Origin: Ascaris suum
Taxonomy: Eukaryota > Nematoda > Chromadorea > Rhabditida > Ascarididae
Direction: 5' to 3'
NCBI GenBank assembly: GCA_013433145.1
Contig: CM024187.1
Location: 15,241,826-15,305,825 of the forward strand
DNA: 64,000 nt
Below, piece by piece: positions 12,028-25,412 of this stretch. Position 1 is the stretch's first letter, and each line of letters opens with the position of its first letter. A program made the position numbers and the translations under genes. Below the pieces are notes generated by a model. That model made no database searches and was not told where the DNA came from. It saw nothing but the letters and a program-made list of their open reading frames with translations.

Positions 12028-13735
12028 TTTACCTGCCCGCTCTCATGCAATCAAATGAAAAGTTATGCGCCACTCACGAGACCATTCACTGGCGTACTCA
12101 AGAAAGAGATGGATGGACGAGAGTGAGAGAGGAAAAGAAAGAGGGAGGCAAACAGAGACAGGGGTGTTCTCCTTTCTAGAGTTGAAAGGAAAAAAACCAT
12201 TTTAAATCTTTGGTGCATTCCCCCAGGGCAACTTCTGTTATTTCCCAAGAAAAGGAAACTAAAACCCCCTGGATTTTTAGGTGAAATTCCGCCTTCTCAT
12301 GAAAACTTCCCACAAACCGCACTCAGCTTTAGTCACGGACGATGTACCCTCGGTCACATTCGAGATAAAGTTCTAAGAAAACGACACGTTACATGCATCC
12401 CACGGGCAAACGATGCGTCGCCGACGTAAGAAACAACAACGGAGCCTGCGCATGATAATTTCTTTAAATTTTGTGGCATAACATCAGGTCATACTTAAAC
12501 CTAGTATGCAGGAGCTGAAATAGACCTGGGGATGACTGCTGAAAAGCTCTCTTGGTGAATCGGTGCTGCACATTTCTGACCAAGTAACACTTGTGACGCA
12601 TGATGAGGATTAAAGATAAGCGCAACATTCAAGGATTAGCACTTGTGCTCTGAGTAAAATCAAAATATGTGTGACAAGCAGCGCTTTTTCTTTAACCCGT
12701 GTTTATAATATCCTCCAAAATGATTTCTGCTTCCAACAACGATATTCTCCGACAACAAAACCGAGATTTCCGCAAACTAAAGTTAAAACTTTTCGAAGTT
12801 TTGGTATTTAAAACATATATCGTTGCAATGTTCTGCTTTGTAAATACCTTTATTAGCGAACCTCATAAATTAGGTTTGTACATTTATTTTCTTTTACTCA
12901 AAACTCGAATAAGGATTCACAAAACACTAGCAAAATGAATCGGAGCTTTGTTAAACAGATCACGTGAAATGACTCTTGGAGTATCATCCACTGCCAACAT
13001 TAATTACATCCATTAATTCTGCAAAGACTTGAATCTCAAGGTATGCATGGAAAACTTGCGTTATGGACAAATTTCATGATAGAGTCCATGAAAATTGCTG
13101 CGGTAAGAATTATTCGAAGCGAGTAGAGGCGACTTGCCGCCGCAATGCTTGTGTTACGACGTACGCAACTAAGCCTACTCATGCCGTGTTTAGCATCTAT
13201 GAAAACGATTGTAGAAGGTAAAGATGAAACTGCCTTCGGAGAAGGAGTGCCACGTCAAAATACTTCGTTCAGGACCTCAGCTCAGTCGAGTGTATAAAAA
13301 GACCTGGAAGTATACTTACATAGTTTTATTCTCTATGCAGCTTCGTTAAACCATGTAGACAAAATAGGACACAAATTCGTAAGCCTCGTACGCCAAAACA
13401 AACCTCGTAATACTGTGCCCTTAAAGGCAATTACAGGAACCTTAAGTTTTCTGAAATTCATCACAGGAGAGCTGTCCGTATTGACAAGAAAAAGGTTGAT
13501 GGCTTCTACAGATGTGGACTGCTCTTTCCCCAAGCAGAATGAGCGGCATTCAAGAAACGCCAATTAGTATTTTCAGGAAATATCAAAAGTTGGAAAACAG
13601 TTAAGCAAGCACATTTCCGCACCTCTACGCTTCAATAGCTATAGCCATGAAGACTGCCACCCATCTCAGCAGCTTCATCAGGTCTGCTTTAGTCGAGTAG
13701 AAACGTCATATTCAGTTCTTATACGTTTGTGAACC

Positions 13736-14433
13736 TTCAGTTGTGAAGTTCCGTGACGAATAAAAACGCTCCGGAGCAATACTCAGTTGCGGAATCTAGA
13801 AACTCTTATATGGATTCATTTTATGAACACATCACGTTTGGAATCTTCATGGTTGAAAACAGTCATAGGAGATCTGATGGCAAATTACCGAATCAGACCC
13901 CGTGGGGGGGGATGGGCCCAAACCCTTCTCATGATTTGGCTTTGTGAAAAAATAGCATTTAGTATTTCCATATTTCGTGACGGTTCGGACACATGGCACT
14001 TAAGCTCCAAGGTGGAGTCAAAAAACCCCGTGGTTTATTTCCACAAATGTGTAATATCTGACACATCTGGCAACTCCATGCTCAAAAAAACGAAGGTTGT
14101 GAAATCTGTTTCCGAACTGAACGCTCCTGAGTCAGATTTCGCGGCAACGTCAAAAAATCCTCCCCATTATCTGCTCTGACGAGAATATTGTAATCGAAAA
14201 CATGCAAAAACCTCAAGCTGTGAAAACTCTGGCGAGGACCTGTACACTCGAGTCAGATCCCATGGCGAGATTGCAAATCTGAACGCTTTCAAGTCAGAGC
14301 CTGCGACGGGGACAGAAAGCCCTCTTCTAGTTTTATTGTTTCATGAAAACATCATATTCGTTGTCGTCCTGCAATCCTCTAAAACGCTCAGCTGTGAAGT
14401 TTAGTGCCGACTTGAACACCTCTAAGAACGAGG
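13736..14433. repeat. Degenerate interspersed repeat, about 45-bp unit
   Basis: At least five related copies share the pattern CTCAGCTGTGAA, then about 10 bases, then GAACGCTC and GAGTCAGA. They lie near 13736, 14093, 14213, 14262 and 14388. The first and last copies are the most alike (AGTTGTGAAGTT versus AGCTGTGAAGTT, followed by GTG and CGA). The spacers differ in length. No open frame or target-site duplication is evident. Confidence 0.6.
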
Positions 14434-14519
14434 TACTGAATTAACCTCTCGCATATGTTATACTGCAGTCAACGACAAAAGGTACGATTGAGAGCTTTTG
14501 CTGCTCGATAGGATATTAA

Positions 14520-14660
14520 TATATTGACGGTGAGATCGTGATCCTCATTCCACTTCGCTTCGCTTGATGTGGCCGCTCCGACCGAAACAGCCCTGCTGAG
14601 TGGGAGGGTAGGGTCGGAAGAAGGAGCGCCACTGGGCGCCCCACAGCCTTCATCGAGCAC
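14520..14660. other. GC-rich patch
   Basis: A sharply GC-rich block (GGCCGCTCCGACC, GGGAGGGTAGGGTCGG, GCGCCACTGGGCGCC) in AT-rich surroundings. It is open on the minus strand (14469-14666, 65 codons) but no protein family is recognised. It could be a fragment of a dispersed repeat or a regulatory element. Confidence 0.4.
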
Positions 14661-17600
14661 AATCAATCGATAACGTCAAGCGGATAACTCATTTCGGGAG
14701 CATTCGAAAACTTCAATCGGGAAGAAGCGATGCTTTGAAACGCATATTACCCATCGGAAGTCGCACTGGATAATGGTGGAAAAAATTTCACTGCATGTAG
14801 AAGTTGAATGCGATGTCTTGGAAACACGTTTCACCTACTTCTCTCATTGAGCTTTCAAAGCAGCAACTTCAAGCTGGGCTTACAACAGTTATATTGATGA
14901 GTGCCTTGTCGCAATAAAGAGCGTTCGAACCGAATGAAAATAAAGCAAATTATGAGGGAAAAATTGTAACTATGAAATTTTTCTACGAAATTTCATAAAC
15001 GAGAAGAAAAAATAGATTTTGGTTCTTCACATTTGAAAAGTCTCTCTATGACCTCAGATGAAAACAGACCCCAACTTCAATCGAAAAACGGAAAGCACCT
15101 CGAATGACATTCCTTGTTTCATTTGGAATGCTTTTGGCTTCAGCTGATCTTCAAATGATTCAGTCGAAATGCTTCCGCAATAAAAAATCATTCTTGAACC
15201 GACTTCGATCATTTATGTTTCATTTGGCTTCAGTCGTGCGCTATTATCCAACTTCAGTCAGTTGTGTGTGTCAGTTTTCCAATCCAAAAATTCTCTGGAA
15301 ATTATAAGTCATGGAAAGAGTCCAAAATTCTGCACCCATGGCACCAAGGCAAGTTTGTGGACTCGGCACCGCCTCCTCAGCCACGATTATACTTTTCTGA
15401 TAAATCCCACTTAACTGTCGCAGAATGCCGACCGTCTCTTCAGAAAAACTTTTGAAAGTTGGAGAAAATAAACGAGTCGAAGTATAAGGAACAATTTTTG
15501 TCACTTCCGCAATAAAAATTTATTTCTGAAACAGGACGAATAAAATGAAGCAAAAATTTTCTAGTGTGATATTACTTGGAACAGTTGCGTTACTGTGCTA
15601 AGGTTTCGTGTACCTTACCCCGAGCTTACTGAAAACAATAACGCTGTCGTGTAGAACTGTGAAAAGCGTCTCAACGTCCCTATTCACTAAGCATCCTCTA
15701 GAATCTCTAGAATACCGCGGTATCCAATCCGATACTGCCTTGTGGCGTTTTGAATGCGGCATTTTAAAGTGATAAATGTCATCGGAGCTCACGTATATCG
15801 GATGCTTATACGTATGTGTTTCTATTAGTCATTACTTTGTATGTGTCTTTGCTCACATACGTTTTGGCAAATTTTGTTTACTTTTCAAAATTAAGGACAG
15901 CGGTTGCTGTAGTAGTTGCACGTAAGACTTGCGCAGCCTGCACATGCGTTAATTAGATCCGCCAGCGCACACAGGTTCAAGCAAGAGTTGCATTTGCTGC
16001 ACTGCTCTTTCTGCAGTAACGCTGCTATTATTTTGAGTTGAATCCGTGAGCAACGAGCAATAATGTTCCGGCACTGAAGGCCTGAAACATTTATGATGCT
16101 TTATTAATGTTTGAGAGATGGAGGAGCTATGTGAAACATAGCTGTGATTTAATGAACAGGCTATAGTGCCATAACGTCGAAGCGAATATTAAATAGCACC
16201 TGTTTCATAAAAAGGTAGAGTGCCACGGCTGGCCACTGGCGTTTCTGCTGTCGACGCTTTTACCGCGGCATCAGCTAGTAACTTTGCCTCCGTCCAATCG
16301 GATCTTTCACTTTTATATAGTTCTATACAGTAACTGCACAGATGATGCGGCTGCTAAAGTACAGCACCAGATGTGCAGAGCCCATGGTTGTTTTGTGTGG
16401 CAGTCCATGATCGGTGCGCAAGGCCCTTGGGTTCCTATCTTTATTGGTTCCCTCTCTGAAATTATTTGAAGATCGATGATCTTATGGTAAGATCCGCATT
16501 AATTAGTCCAGCATTTCGATGGAAAATATGCTGGGTGTCCCGTGTCGGCAGTGTGCCGTTGACCGCCAAAAGTAAATCCCTGTCAGCAGAGATGCTTCAT
16601 TGCTTGAAAACCTAACATATATGAGTCTTCCCATCTCTTCATGCTTCATGAAGTTTAAAACAGCAGGAGCACTCCCTCAGGTGGCGCTTGACTTCCTGCT
16701 AGGAGAGCTCTCGACTCGGCGGTATAATACGCTGGGGCAAAAAAGGTTCAGTTTCTATGAGCATTGACTTCCCACTTTGTTTTCCTTGTTTTCTATGCAC
16801 ACATAGGGACAGAGACAGAACAGCTTTCGGCCTGAATGGCTCTGAGAGCCAATCAAACGAGAAGCATAACGCACCGTCTTACGTTCATAACCTGGGGACA
16901 GTGGGGATGGTGGAACGCGAAATATAACATGTGCGAAGTGGAACCGTGCAGTCACATGAATTCTGCATATAACGCACTCCATCATACGTACAAGATCCGC
17001 GTCAAACGCCTTAGGCAATCGATTTTCTTTCTTCTTTTTTTTTTTTTTTTTTCACGAATGAAGCATACGATGCGATCGCAATGAAAGTTTACTACTCTTT
17101 CCCTTCGGCGCCTTCACTTCCCTCCCATACACCTCCCTTGTATTTGTTCTCAAATCATGCCCGATCAAACCCAGCTTATACTTTTTTGTTTGCTACGAGC
17201 AGTGAGTTCCGTCTCTAAGGACAAGAAAGACCCTTCCGTGTAATACTGGAAGTGACAGGGGAAAGTTTACCTCCGAAAAAAAAGACTTTGAGCAAACTGC
17301 ACCAATAAAAAAACTAAACGCCAGTCGAGTTTCCACATTAAGCAGTTTGCTATCTGAAAGTAGTTCCGGCACAGGGAAAAAAATATACTCGTTTCTGTAA
17401 GTAAGCACACGACCGAAATTGTTTAAAACGAGCCAACGACGTAAAACCACGGTCAGCATAACGTCCACAATAACTTGTTACAGCACTAGCATGGTGTCCT
17501 AGAGTTTAGGTCCAGAATCGTGGAATCAGAAGGCAGAATTCTGAAAGAATGCCAGAATGCGTAACAATCACCACAAGGGAAATTCTTGGCACGTTGAGTC

Positions 17601-20600
17601 AAAAAAATTCGAACACTCCTTCATCGTAAAAAATGACCAAAATTTAAGCGCGCAGGAATCCTCAAGAAGATCGACTGAACTGAAAAACGCCTATGGGCGT
17701 AGCTTCCTACGGCCACGAGTGTGTTCGGCATTTCCTCCCCGTGAGCGGAATGAACGTGATGTTTAAAAATGATGCATGAATCGCATTCTGCATGAAAAAA
17801 AAAATGCACTTATTGGCTCGAAACCGAGCCGGATAAGATGGGTTTATTGGCATAAAAGTCAACATGAAGGTGTGAGGAATGAAAAGCTGATTCTTCCTGC
17901 ATATAGTTCTCCGATCAACTCCAGGCTCCTCCACTTCACTCCTCTCCTTACTGCGAACACGGATCTTACGAGGAGCAGTTTTCGAGATTAACAAATTGAA
18001 AACACGGGAGCGATTTGACGTGAATCATTGGAAAACGTTTCAAGCACAAGCAAAAAAAAGAACAATTTTCATGAGGAAGTAAAACGGTCGAGTTGGAACA
18101 CTTGCTACAAAATGGCATACATTGCACACAACACAAGTCATCTATCTCCGCATTTGCTATTGTAATCGAAAGCATGGCCACTGGCGCGAATTTAAACATA
18201 CGTCGAGCACAACTCCCCATTTTAATTCATTTCCAAAAGCTTGAATGCTTATTTTGCATGCTGAACGTTGAGAGTGATAAAGCAACTTCCCGTGGGGAAA
18301 GAAAAGATCGTACAGGGCAATGGTTCCACAATTCCGAGGTGCGGAATTGTTTGCGCTGGTTAATTTTACTCTTTGCGGACACGGACACATCTGTGTTTAC
18401 AAAACAAGACACATTCGTTGATATTTTTCAGCACAGATCATTTGCATAATCACTCCATTAAAGCACTTCCCACCCCCAACAAATCCCCCCGTGAAATCAA
18501 TCATCGATCGTCCCAACCAGAAAAATGCGACTTCGAGAGGTATTTGCAATCGGGACGAACAGAGCTGAGGTGAATTGGCAACAAGTCACTACAGGTTTAG
18601 TTTTCGTGGCAAAACCCAACATTAACGTTGATACAACACAGAAGCATCCAAATCAGCCACAAACCTTGAGGAAAGTTTACGCTTCACCTTCCCCTAGTTT
18701 TTTGTCCGGACCTATTTTACCACTGGAATCTGATGAGATTCAGCAGCAAAGCATAATAGTCAGTTTCGAGTTTGATGCTGGGAAATGAGGTGAGAGGAAG
18801 GGGTGTAGAAATATTGGGGGGGGGGATGTTTTTAGGCACAGGAATCATTTTCCGACAAAGGACAACGGAGTTCAGCAAAGAGCATTCAGTCAAAGTAAAA
18901 CAATAGGCTGGTTTATTGGTTATTGTTGAACAAATATTCTCCGAGCTGCAACTGTTGAGGAGTTAGGTCCACTCACTGCGAACGCCGACTTGATGTACGG
19001 GCGCGCAAGCACTGTTATCGGGCACAGTGTCAACTCAAGTGGTGGGAAGGTACAAGAAAAGACTCTGAGGCGCGGCTTTCGACCACAAATGGGAGTCGGT
19101 TAAATTTTTCTTAAATTAAAGAGGAGACAGGGTGTGCATATCTTCGAACATCGTTAGACCGATAATGGTCTCGAAGTGGAGAAACGATGATCCGGTTACT
19201 CCAGTACCACTGTCTGTGCGACTTCCAAGATGAATGAAGTTTCCTTTGCAATTATAGAACATAAAGTTTTTGATTGCAGCATGCAGTAATAATAAGATGC
19301 GATTAGAAGCAATAAAAGCTTGAAACGGAAGAAAGGTGGTATATAGAGGGGTGAAATAAATGGGTAAGTGGGCTGTGGGAATAAAGATTCAAAAGGACTG
19401 AGACGATGTTGAACTTCGAGATGAAAACTGTGTCTTTAGATACCCAAGTGTACGGTCACTGAAGGCAAAAGCGCACGAATACTTGTCAAGGAATTTACTT
19501 AGAAAATGAGAGGATGCAAGTTGGCGCAGTTGACCGATGAATTCGTTAGCTGGTTGCAAGTGGAACTTTTCTAGAAGCGGAAGGTTTGACGTGGGAAGTA
19601 AGCAACTGCATGGAACGCTTCCTTACGCCGTCCATATTGCAACCCTCAGAAAAAGCTGTGAACGACAAGAAACCTGAAACTTACTTTCTGTTGAATGAAT
19701 GGCAATGGATAACTGCAGTAATTTCGGAAATACCCACTACCGGTAAATATCGCTCAGATATTTTAGATCTCGGACGATTTTATACCAATTTTAAAATGTC
19801 ACGTACTCGGTTTTGCACACTGATTTAAATCCAGTCAATTTATCTGCCTTATAGCAACAAATTCATTTCAGAGCATATTGTATGACAGCCACTCAAGCCC
19901 GGATTTGATCCGAGTTGTTTTACTTCCGTTTCAGAGATTTGCGGGTTTTACTAAATGTGGATTTCATTTAATGGAACTTGTTTGAATTTTTGTAGTTCTT
20001 CTTTCACTCACTGTAATTTCAACCTCTTCAAGAAGTGTTCTGTGGAATAAATTAGTATCGAGGTTGAAACTTTTAAGGTCACAATCGATCTCTGTTTTGT
20101 TGATCGGTACAGCGGTAATATTCTTGCGGCAGGCTAATTCTGAAACCAAGTGCCTTTCTTTTCTTTATCCGAGAAAACCGAATTCGAGCTAAGTTTGAGA
20201 TTTTGCAGTTGCCTATTTTATCATCGGCTCAAAAACTGCAACTTTATAAGCGAGGATTATGAAGTTAATTTTGACTAAGTCTTTAGATGTTTAGGACCCT
20301 GCACTCTGCCTATGAACTAAATTCCTACCCTATTGCATGGAATTCTAGTTGTTTATTGCTTCGCTATGGACATAATATTTTTAGGCACATGACAACGAAA
20401 TCAAGATAATGAATAACCTTATTGCGTTAAATGGTGGTCCGCCCTTTTTTGATGAAAACGCTCATGGGTATAGGCATAGTGCTGATAGTGCTGACTGATG
20501 TTTGAAGGTTTTTGAGTAGCTTGTTTTGCTCGTTCCATATGTGAGTTTGAGCCTAATATTCCTTAAGTGAGTTACTACTACTTTGTTGAAATAATATCCC

Positions 20601-21320
20601 GTTTAATGATGCACTCTAAATGATGTGCTTTTTCTAATATTGTTTACGGTATTTTGTTTCACTTTCAGATAGCTCCTTTGAAATGCCTCTTTTCTAGTCA
20701 CTATCTGCTTGCCAGCTGCCAGTCTCCAGCAGCTTTTCCAATTGCATGAAGATGCACTAGAATTCACGCCAAATTTTATTGAACTACAGGTAATGTGTGG
20801 GCAACAAAAGGTTTTTGGCTGACAATTTATACAGAGAGTGGGATGCGTGAGGAAGTAAATTAAGTGTTAATCATTGTTCATCGTTTTCTGAACATTTATG
20901 CCGGTGGTTGTCCTATTGGGTGAGCTGAAAAACACGCACGTTCTGAATTCCGGTTAAATATTTACCGTTGTTACGCACTTTTCAAATTTACTTGGCAATA
21001 GTGCTTCGTTGCAACGTGAATTTGTATGCCGATATATATGCTTGTTTGTCCGTTCCGTTGTTTCGACCTGGTGACCACTGGACCAAGATTTAAGAAATAT
21101 GGTACACTAGAGGATGGTGTCGTTCACTGTAAATCACGTTGATTCGTCAAATCTGAAAAAATTCGTGGAAATTTTTTCTGATATATGCATCCATTTTGAA
21201 CGGTCCCTAATTTCATTTGGTACCAGTCGATTCAGAGAAAAATGTTTTGTGGAAAGTTGTTCGGATGCTGGCTTCACCTCACCTGTAATTCACTCCTGCA
21301 ACTTGTTCACCTATTTCGCT

Positions 21321-22557
21321 CTCTGTTTGCAACTTGCAACTCGCTGTGCAGAAGCGCACATCGTGCCAGCTGCCTTGATATGCTTCTCCGTTTATTTTAC
21401 TTTTTGTAAAAGTCTCTCCAAACTTGAGCACGCCGAACCCGAATACTTGATGAAAAATGGTCTGTAGGACTATATTAAGATTGTTAAACAAAATCGGTAG
21501 TACGAGGCTTTCTCTGACCGACCCTGAACTTCACTAGAGGTTGCAGTTATTCAGTCTTTCCGGAAAATCGCCGAAAATTGTAAACTGTATTTTCTGCGCT
21601 TTGCCCCGCACATTACTGAGCATTATCGAACGGCCTTCATTACTTTTTGAACGCTGTACTTCTCGCGCACTCTTCTTTAGTTTCTGACATCGGAATCCCA
21701 GAGAATATTCAGAAACTCGATCCTTATTGCTTTTCACAATGCCTACTGCATACCAGCCAAATTACATTACAAAGCTCTAAATCTTTGATCTCTAACCGCT
21801 GGAATATCGCGGGTTCAAATTTGACTTAACTGTTTGTTGTAAAATTGTGTTCGGCTTTTCCGACACCTGAATGTCAGCAATATTTCATTTCCCCCTTCTC
21901 GAAATGCACGTGGACGTCAGTTTCAGCTCGCTACAACAGTCTGCAGCACCAACTCCCTTGTCACGCAGTTGAGGATTGTGCACATTTGGAATCTGCTTTC
22001 TGCCGATATCGTTGATGCACCCATTCTTTCAGCTTTCAACTCCGACTCAATCTTTTCGACCTATACATTATTGCCGCCCTAATGTATTGAATGTCTACTC
22101 GCTGAGATTGTAGCTCCATTAACGTTTTGCTCTTCCATATTGTTTATGCTTGCATGTTTTTTTAATGTTTTCCCCCTTAGGGAAGTTGGAATAAACAAAT
22201 TCTTATTTGCATGTTGAAACGGACGCTTCCATAATAGGTGATCATAAGCACTAAAGCACTTCGGTGTATACCGTTCGAATCCGAAACTACTTTCTCGAGG
22301 TAATTGTTAATTTGATGGGTAGTGGTTGGCTTGAATTCGAAGGAGAGAAAACTGCTATATAGGTGGTGATCTCTGACAAGGTTTTTCACACCTGCCAGTT
22401 CAAATGCCTTTGCTACGTGCTTTTCTGCAGTTGTAGCATACTCTGATTTAGAGGGATGATCGGTTCAACTCATATTTGAAGACAATATCTTCGGCTTTGT
22501 TTGTAACTTGTAATGCTCGTTATGCTGAAGCCGCATGTTGTACTAGCTGCCCTGGCA
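21321..22557. repeat. Diverged direct duplication (two about 63-bp copies)
   Basis: Copies at 21321-21383 and 22495-22557 share CTTTGTTTGTAACTTG-type starts, an AGAAGC/TGAAGC middle and an AGCTGCC end with substitutions throughout. Spacing is about 1.17 kb. Likely old interspersed repeat copies. Confidence 0.5.
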
Positions 22558-23712
22558 TCGAGACAATTCCACGCAAAAATTGTTCAACAATCACCCAAAA
22601 TGTACTCGTAATTAAAATCTAAACACAGGTTGCACTGCTTCATTTCAATTGCAGCGATGAAGTACGTCGCTGATTGGTAAAGACTTCGACTGCTGTCGTG
22701 AGGGAAAAATGCCTTTCCCTTACTGACGATACTTACAGCTTATTTTTTGTTATTTGTGGATATAGATTTCCTTGCAAATTTCATTATTCCTCGGTGTAGT
22801 GAGAAGGAAGTGAGTTTTGCATGAGAAAAATGAAAAACGAAGGTTCCTGGCTAGAAACGTATTTCTACAGGAAAAAAACCAACGATCGTTCTAGAGAAGA
22901 AGATTTGATGTTAACATAGAGAGCTACTTTTTAGCCTCATTACTTGTCGTCCGAAAAGAAATATTCCAGCAAAGAGAACTTTTGTAATATGGTATGCCCA
23001 TAAAATAGGAAAATGATATTGTGCAGCCTGAGGCAAGTCTTACCTACAGCAATAATTAGAGCTAGGAAACGAGCTCCTTCCTGTTTACGTGGAATCAGTT
23101 ATATTTCATTAAAATTTCCATGAAATTTTGTTGAAGGAGTCGTTATACAAGTCTCATTTCTTGTGTGCAAATATTTTTATGAACTGATGATCTGCTTACA
23201 ACAGTGGATCGCTTAAGCGTAACATGGCAGAAAGAATACATCTAATAAGGAAACACCCAGGCTTTTCAACAGACACTTTTGCCTGATACGTTTCCTTAAG
23301 AACCCAAAAGAACATGATCCAGAACAGTAGCAGCCACAAAGTCGAAATGTTTTATGTAACGGTGCTTGTACTGGACTTCAAGAACCAACAAAGGTAGTAG
23401 AAAGTAAGAATTATCTTGTTCGAGATTATGCCTTTTTTGAGCAACGCGGGACAGTATGATATGATTCAAGCGGCTCACTGGTCATAAAGTGGACACAACA
23501 GCAACAGTTTTTTAATGTAGGCAGCATAGCTTGTCGTAGTCTCCAGATCGACTTGCTACCTTGGAGTCCATAGCAACAGAACGAATCGCTTTCTTTTCTG
23601 TTTGTCCGAGGGACTCCAGCGGATCTTTTCTGGTGGCATCTGCTGTACGCATGATTTCAGAACAACTTTGACAGCAGTTGCTTCAGCAAAAGTCTTCCGA
23701 GAAAGATAACTT

Positions 23713-23790
23713 ATAGTGGCCTCTTACTCAGAGAAGCGGCCAAGTGTGACAATAGTGGCGTCTTATTCAGAAAACTTAGCCAATTGTGTA
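23713..23790. repeat. 39-bp tandem duplication
   Basis: Two adjacent copies, ATAGTGGCCTCTTACTCAGA... and ATAGTGGCGTCTTATTCAGA..., each ending GCCAA.TGTG, with about eight differences. A simple local duplication. Confidence 0.8.
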
Positions 23791-24041
23791 TCACACGGGA
23801 GTCAATGGCAACAATGTTGAGAGAGCTGTAAAAGTATGCGAGTGGCTAGCGTTTTATGTTCAACACTTGAAACTGTTTTGCACACTGTGCGGACATTCTG
23901 CGGACGCCTGGCAATCGAAGTCGTTCATAATTTTGTCGTTGTCATCACCAAAGCGTCGCTGAATGTCGCTTGGAGTAGTTGTAACTAGTATTTCCTTCTT
24001 GGGTAATATCATCGTCTTCGGAGTTCTCGTCAAGCAATGGA

Positions 24042-24146
24042 TCTCTCTTTCTCTCTCTCTCTCTGACTCTTTGTCATATATGAGACATCTGAAGGTGGTG
24101 ATGAGGTGAGCACGCACAAGAATTTAAACAACAACAACAACAACAA
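24042..24146. repeat. TC and ACA microsatellites
   Basis: A TC-rich tract at 24042-24064 and an (ACA)n tract at 24128-24146. Confidence 0.9.
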
Positions 24147-25392
24147 AGCAACCGTCTCTCAAATGCACGTCGGTCTCTACATTCAGAACAGAAAAGTTGT
24201 TTTGTGCGCTCTTGTTTCTCAGAAAACCACAGCAGAATGATTTTCACTTGAGAATTGCTTAACAATTATTTGGGATCTCATTTCACATTGCTAAATGGCA
24301 AGGAAAAACCCAGACCTGTTCCTGCGTCTGCGGGGACTCATATCCGGCATTTAAGGGTTAAATCAACTTTCTTATGCAAATGTCGGAAGTTTTAGCGTAG
24401 GTGGTACTTTACTTTCTTGCAGAGAACAGATGTTGCAGTTTTTAATTACCATACAACACAAGCCGGTGTATAGTAATAAGCTTATTGGTGAACTTCAGTC
24501 ATAAACCGAGCGACCTACAGGTTGCGCAATTTTTATGGGATGGTATTCTCGAGCTGTTAAAGTTTATAAACGAGAGAGTTTCGTTGTTTTATAAACGTTT
24601 TTTTAAAGCGGATTTCTGTGCTTAATTTTTTCAAGTATTCGATCTATGTTGCTAGTAAAGTTCATTTTGAGTTGCTGTCAAAGAAGTGAATTCTCAGTAA
24701 ACCCCACGAAAAGTTCACATCTCGATTTGAAGTGACAGTGGATGCTTTTATCGAATAAACTCATTTTATTTCACACTGACTTGAAAATACTTTTGCGGAA
24801 TTCGTTTTATTTCAGTTGAGAATTGTTGAGCAGTTTCAAAAATGAAAAAAAAGAGTTTTGTGTGATTCGCTATGCAATACTATCGGAATTGAACATATAC
24901 CATAATTGATGTGCTGTCATTTATGCGCATTTCCAAACGATGTTATCACAACAAATATCTCACTTTTGTAACTAAGAGTAGAAAGTTGTCTGCTCAGAAA
25001 AAACACCAATCTAACCAGCTATGACGTTTCGTTATGATCACGACTTTGATGGCGCAGAACGTCTTCGCAATCGAATAGTTTGTAAGCTTAGAAGCCGCCA
25101 AAAACAAGCGCTCTTTTGCATCGTTGATTGTGCCGCGTGAGGCGAACACGATTCTCGATGGGCTGCGAAAGTGGGCACAAAACAAAAGCGCGGGAAGCGG
25201 CGATAAGCTGGGGGCTGCGCCCACGGGAATGGTGCTGGGCATTCGAGAGAGAGAGACGAAGCAAATCGACGAGAATGGGGAGTTTGGCAATGCGCGACGC
25301 GTTCACCATCATAGCGGTTTGTGAGTAGTGCTGACCCGGCCCCGTCGAGGCGTTGCTCTTCGTCGTTGCAAACGGCGCGATCGGCTTTTTGG

Positions 25393-25402
25393 TGACCTGA
25401 CC
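25393..25402 (-). promoter_or_regulatory. Abutting nuclear-receptor half-sites upstream of nhr-23 start
   Basis: The plus strand reads TGACCTGACC, that is GGTCAGGTCA on the minus strand: two GGTCA cores back to back, 10 nt before the predicted nhr-23 ATG. A further TGACCC lies at 25332. ROR/NHR-23 proteins bind AGGTCA with an AT-rich 5' flank, which is absent here, so binding by NHR-23 itself is speculative. Confidence 0.3.
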
Positions 25403-25412
25403 CCGTGAGACG

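Larger units (their letters stand above)
12028..25412. other. Divergent intergenic block between usp-3 and nhr-23
   Basis: About 13.4 kb with no gene I can support. Open frames here (for example 18093-18449 plus, 118 codons; 19586-19828 plus; 21114-21467 plus) show no recognisable domain and no clear splice structure. The block holds the degenerate repeat family at 13736-14433, a GC-rich patch at 14520-14660, a TTTCATTTGG/TTCAGT-rich stretch at 15110-15270, a diverged duplication at 21321/22495, a 39-bp tandem duplication at 23713, TC and ACA microsatellites near 24.05-24.15 kb, and a GC-rich rise from about 25.1 kb into nhr-23 exon 1. Regulatory DNA for both flanking genes is expected here. 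Confidence 0.6.

Noticed and set aside
21760..21835. tRNA-like GGGTTCAAAT box near 21813
   Set aside because: No matching acceptor stem, D arm or A box upstream; the box alone is not enough.
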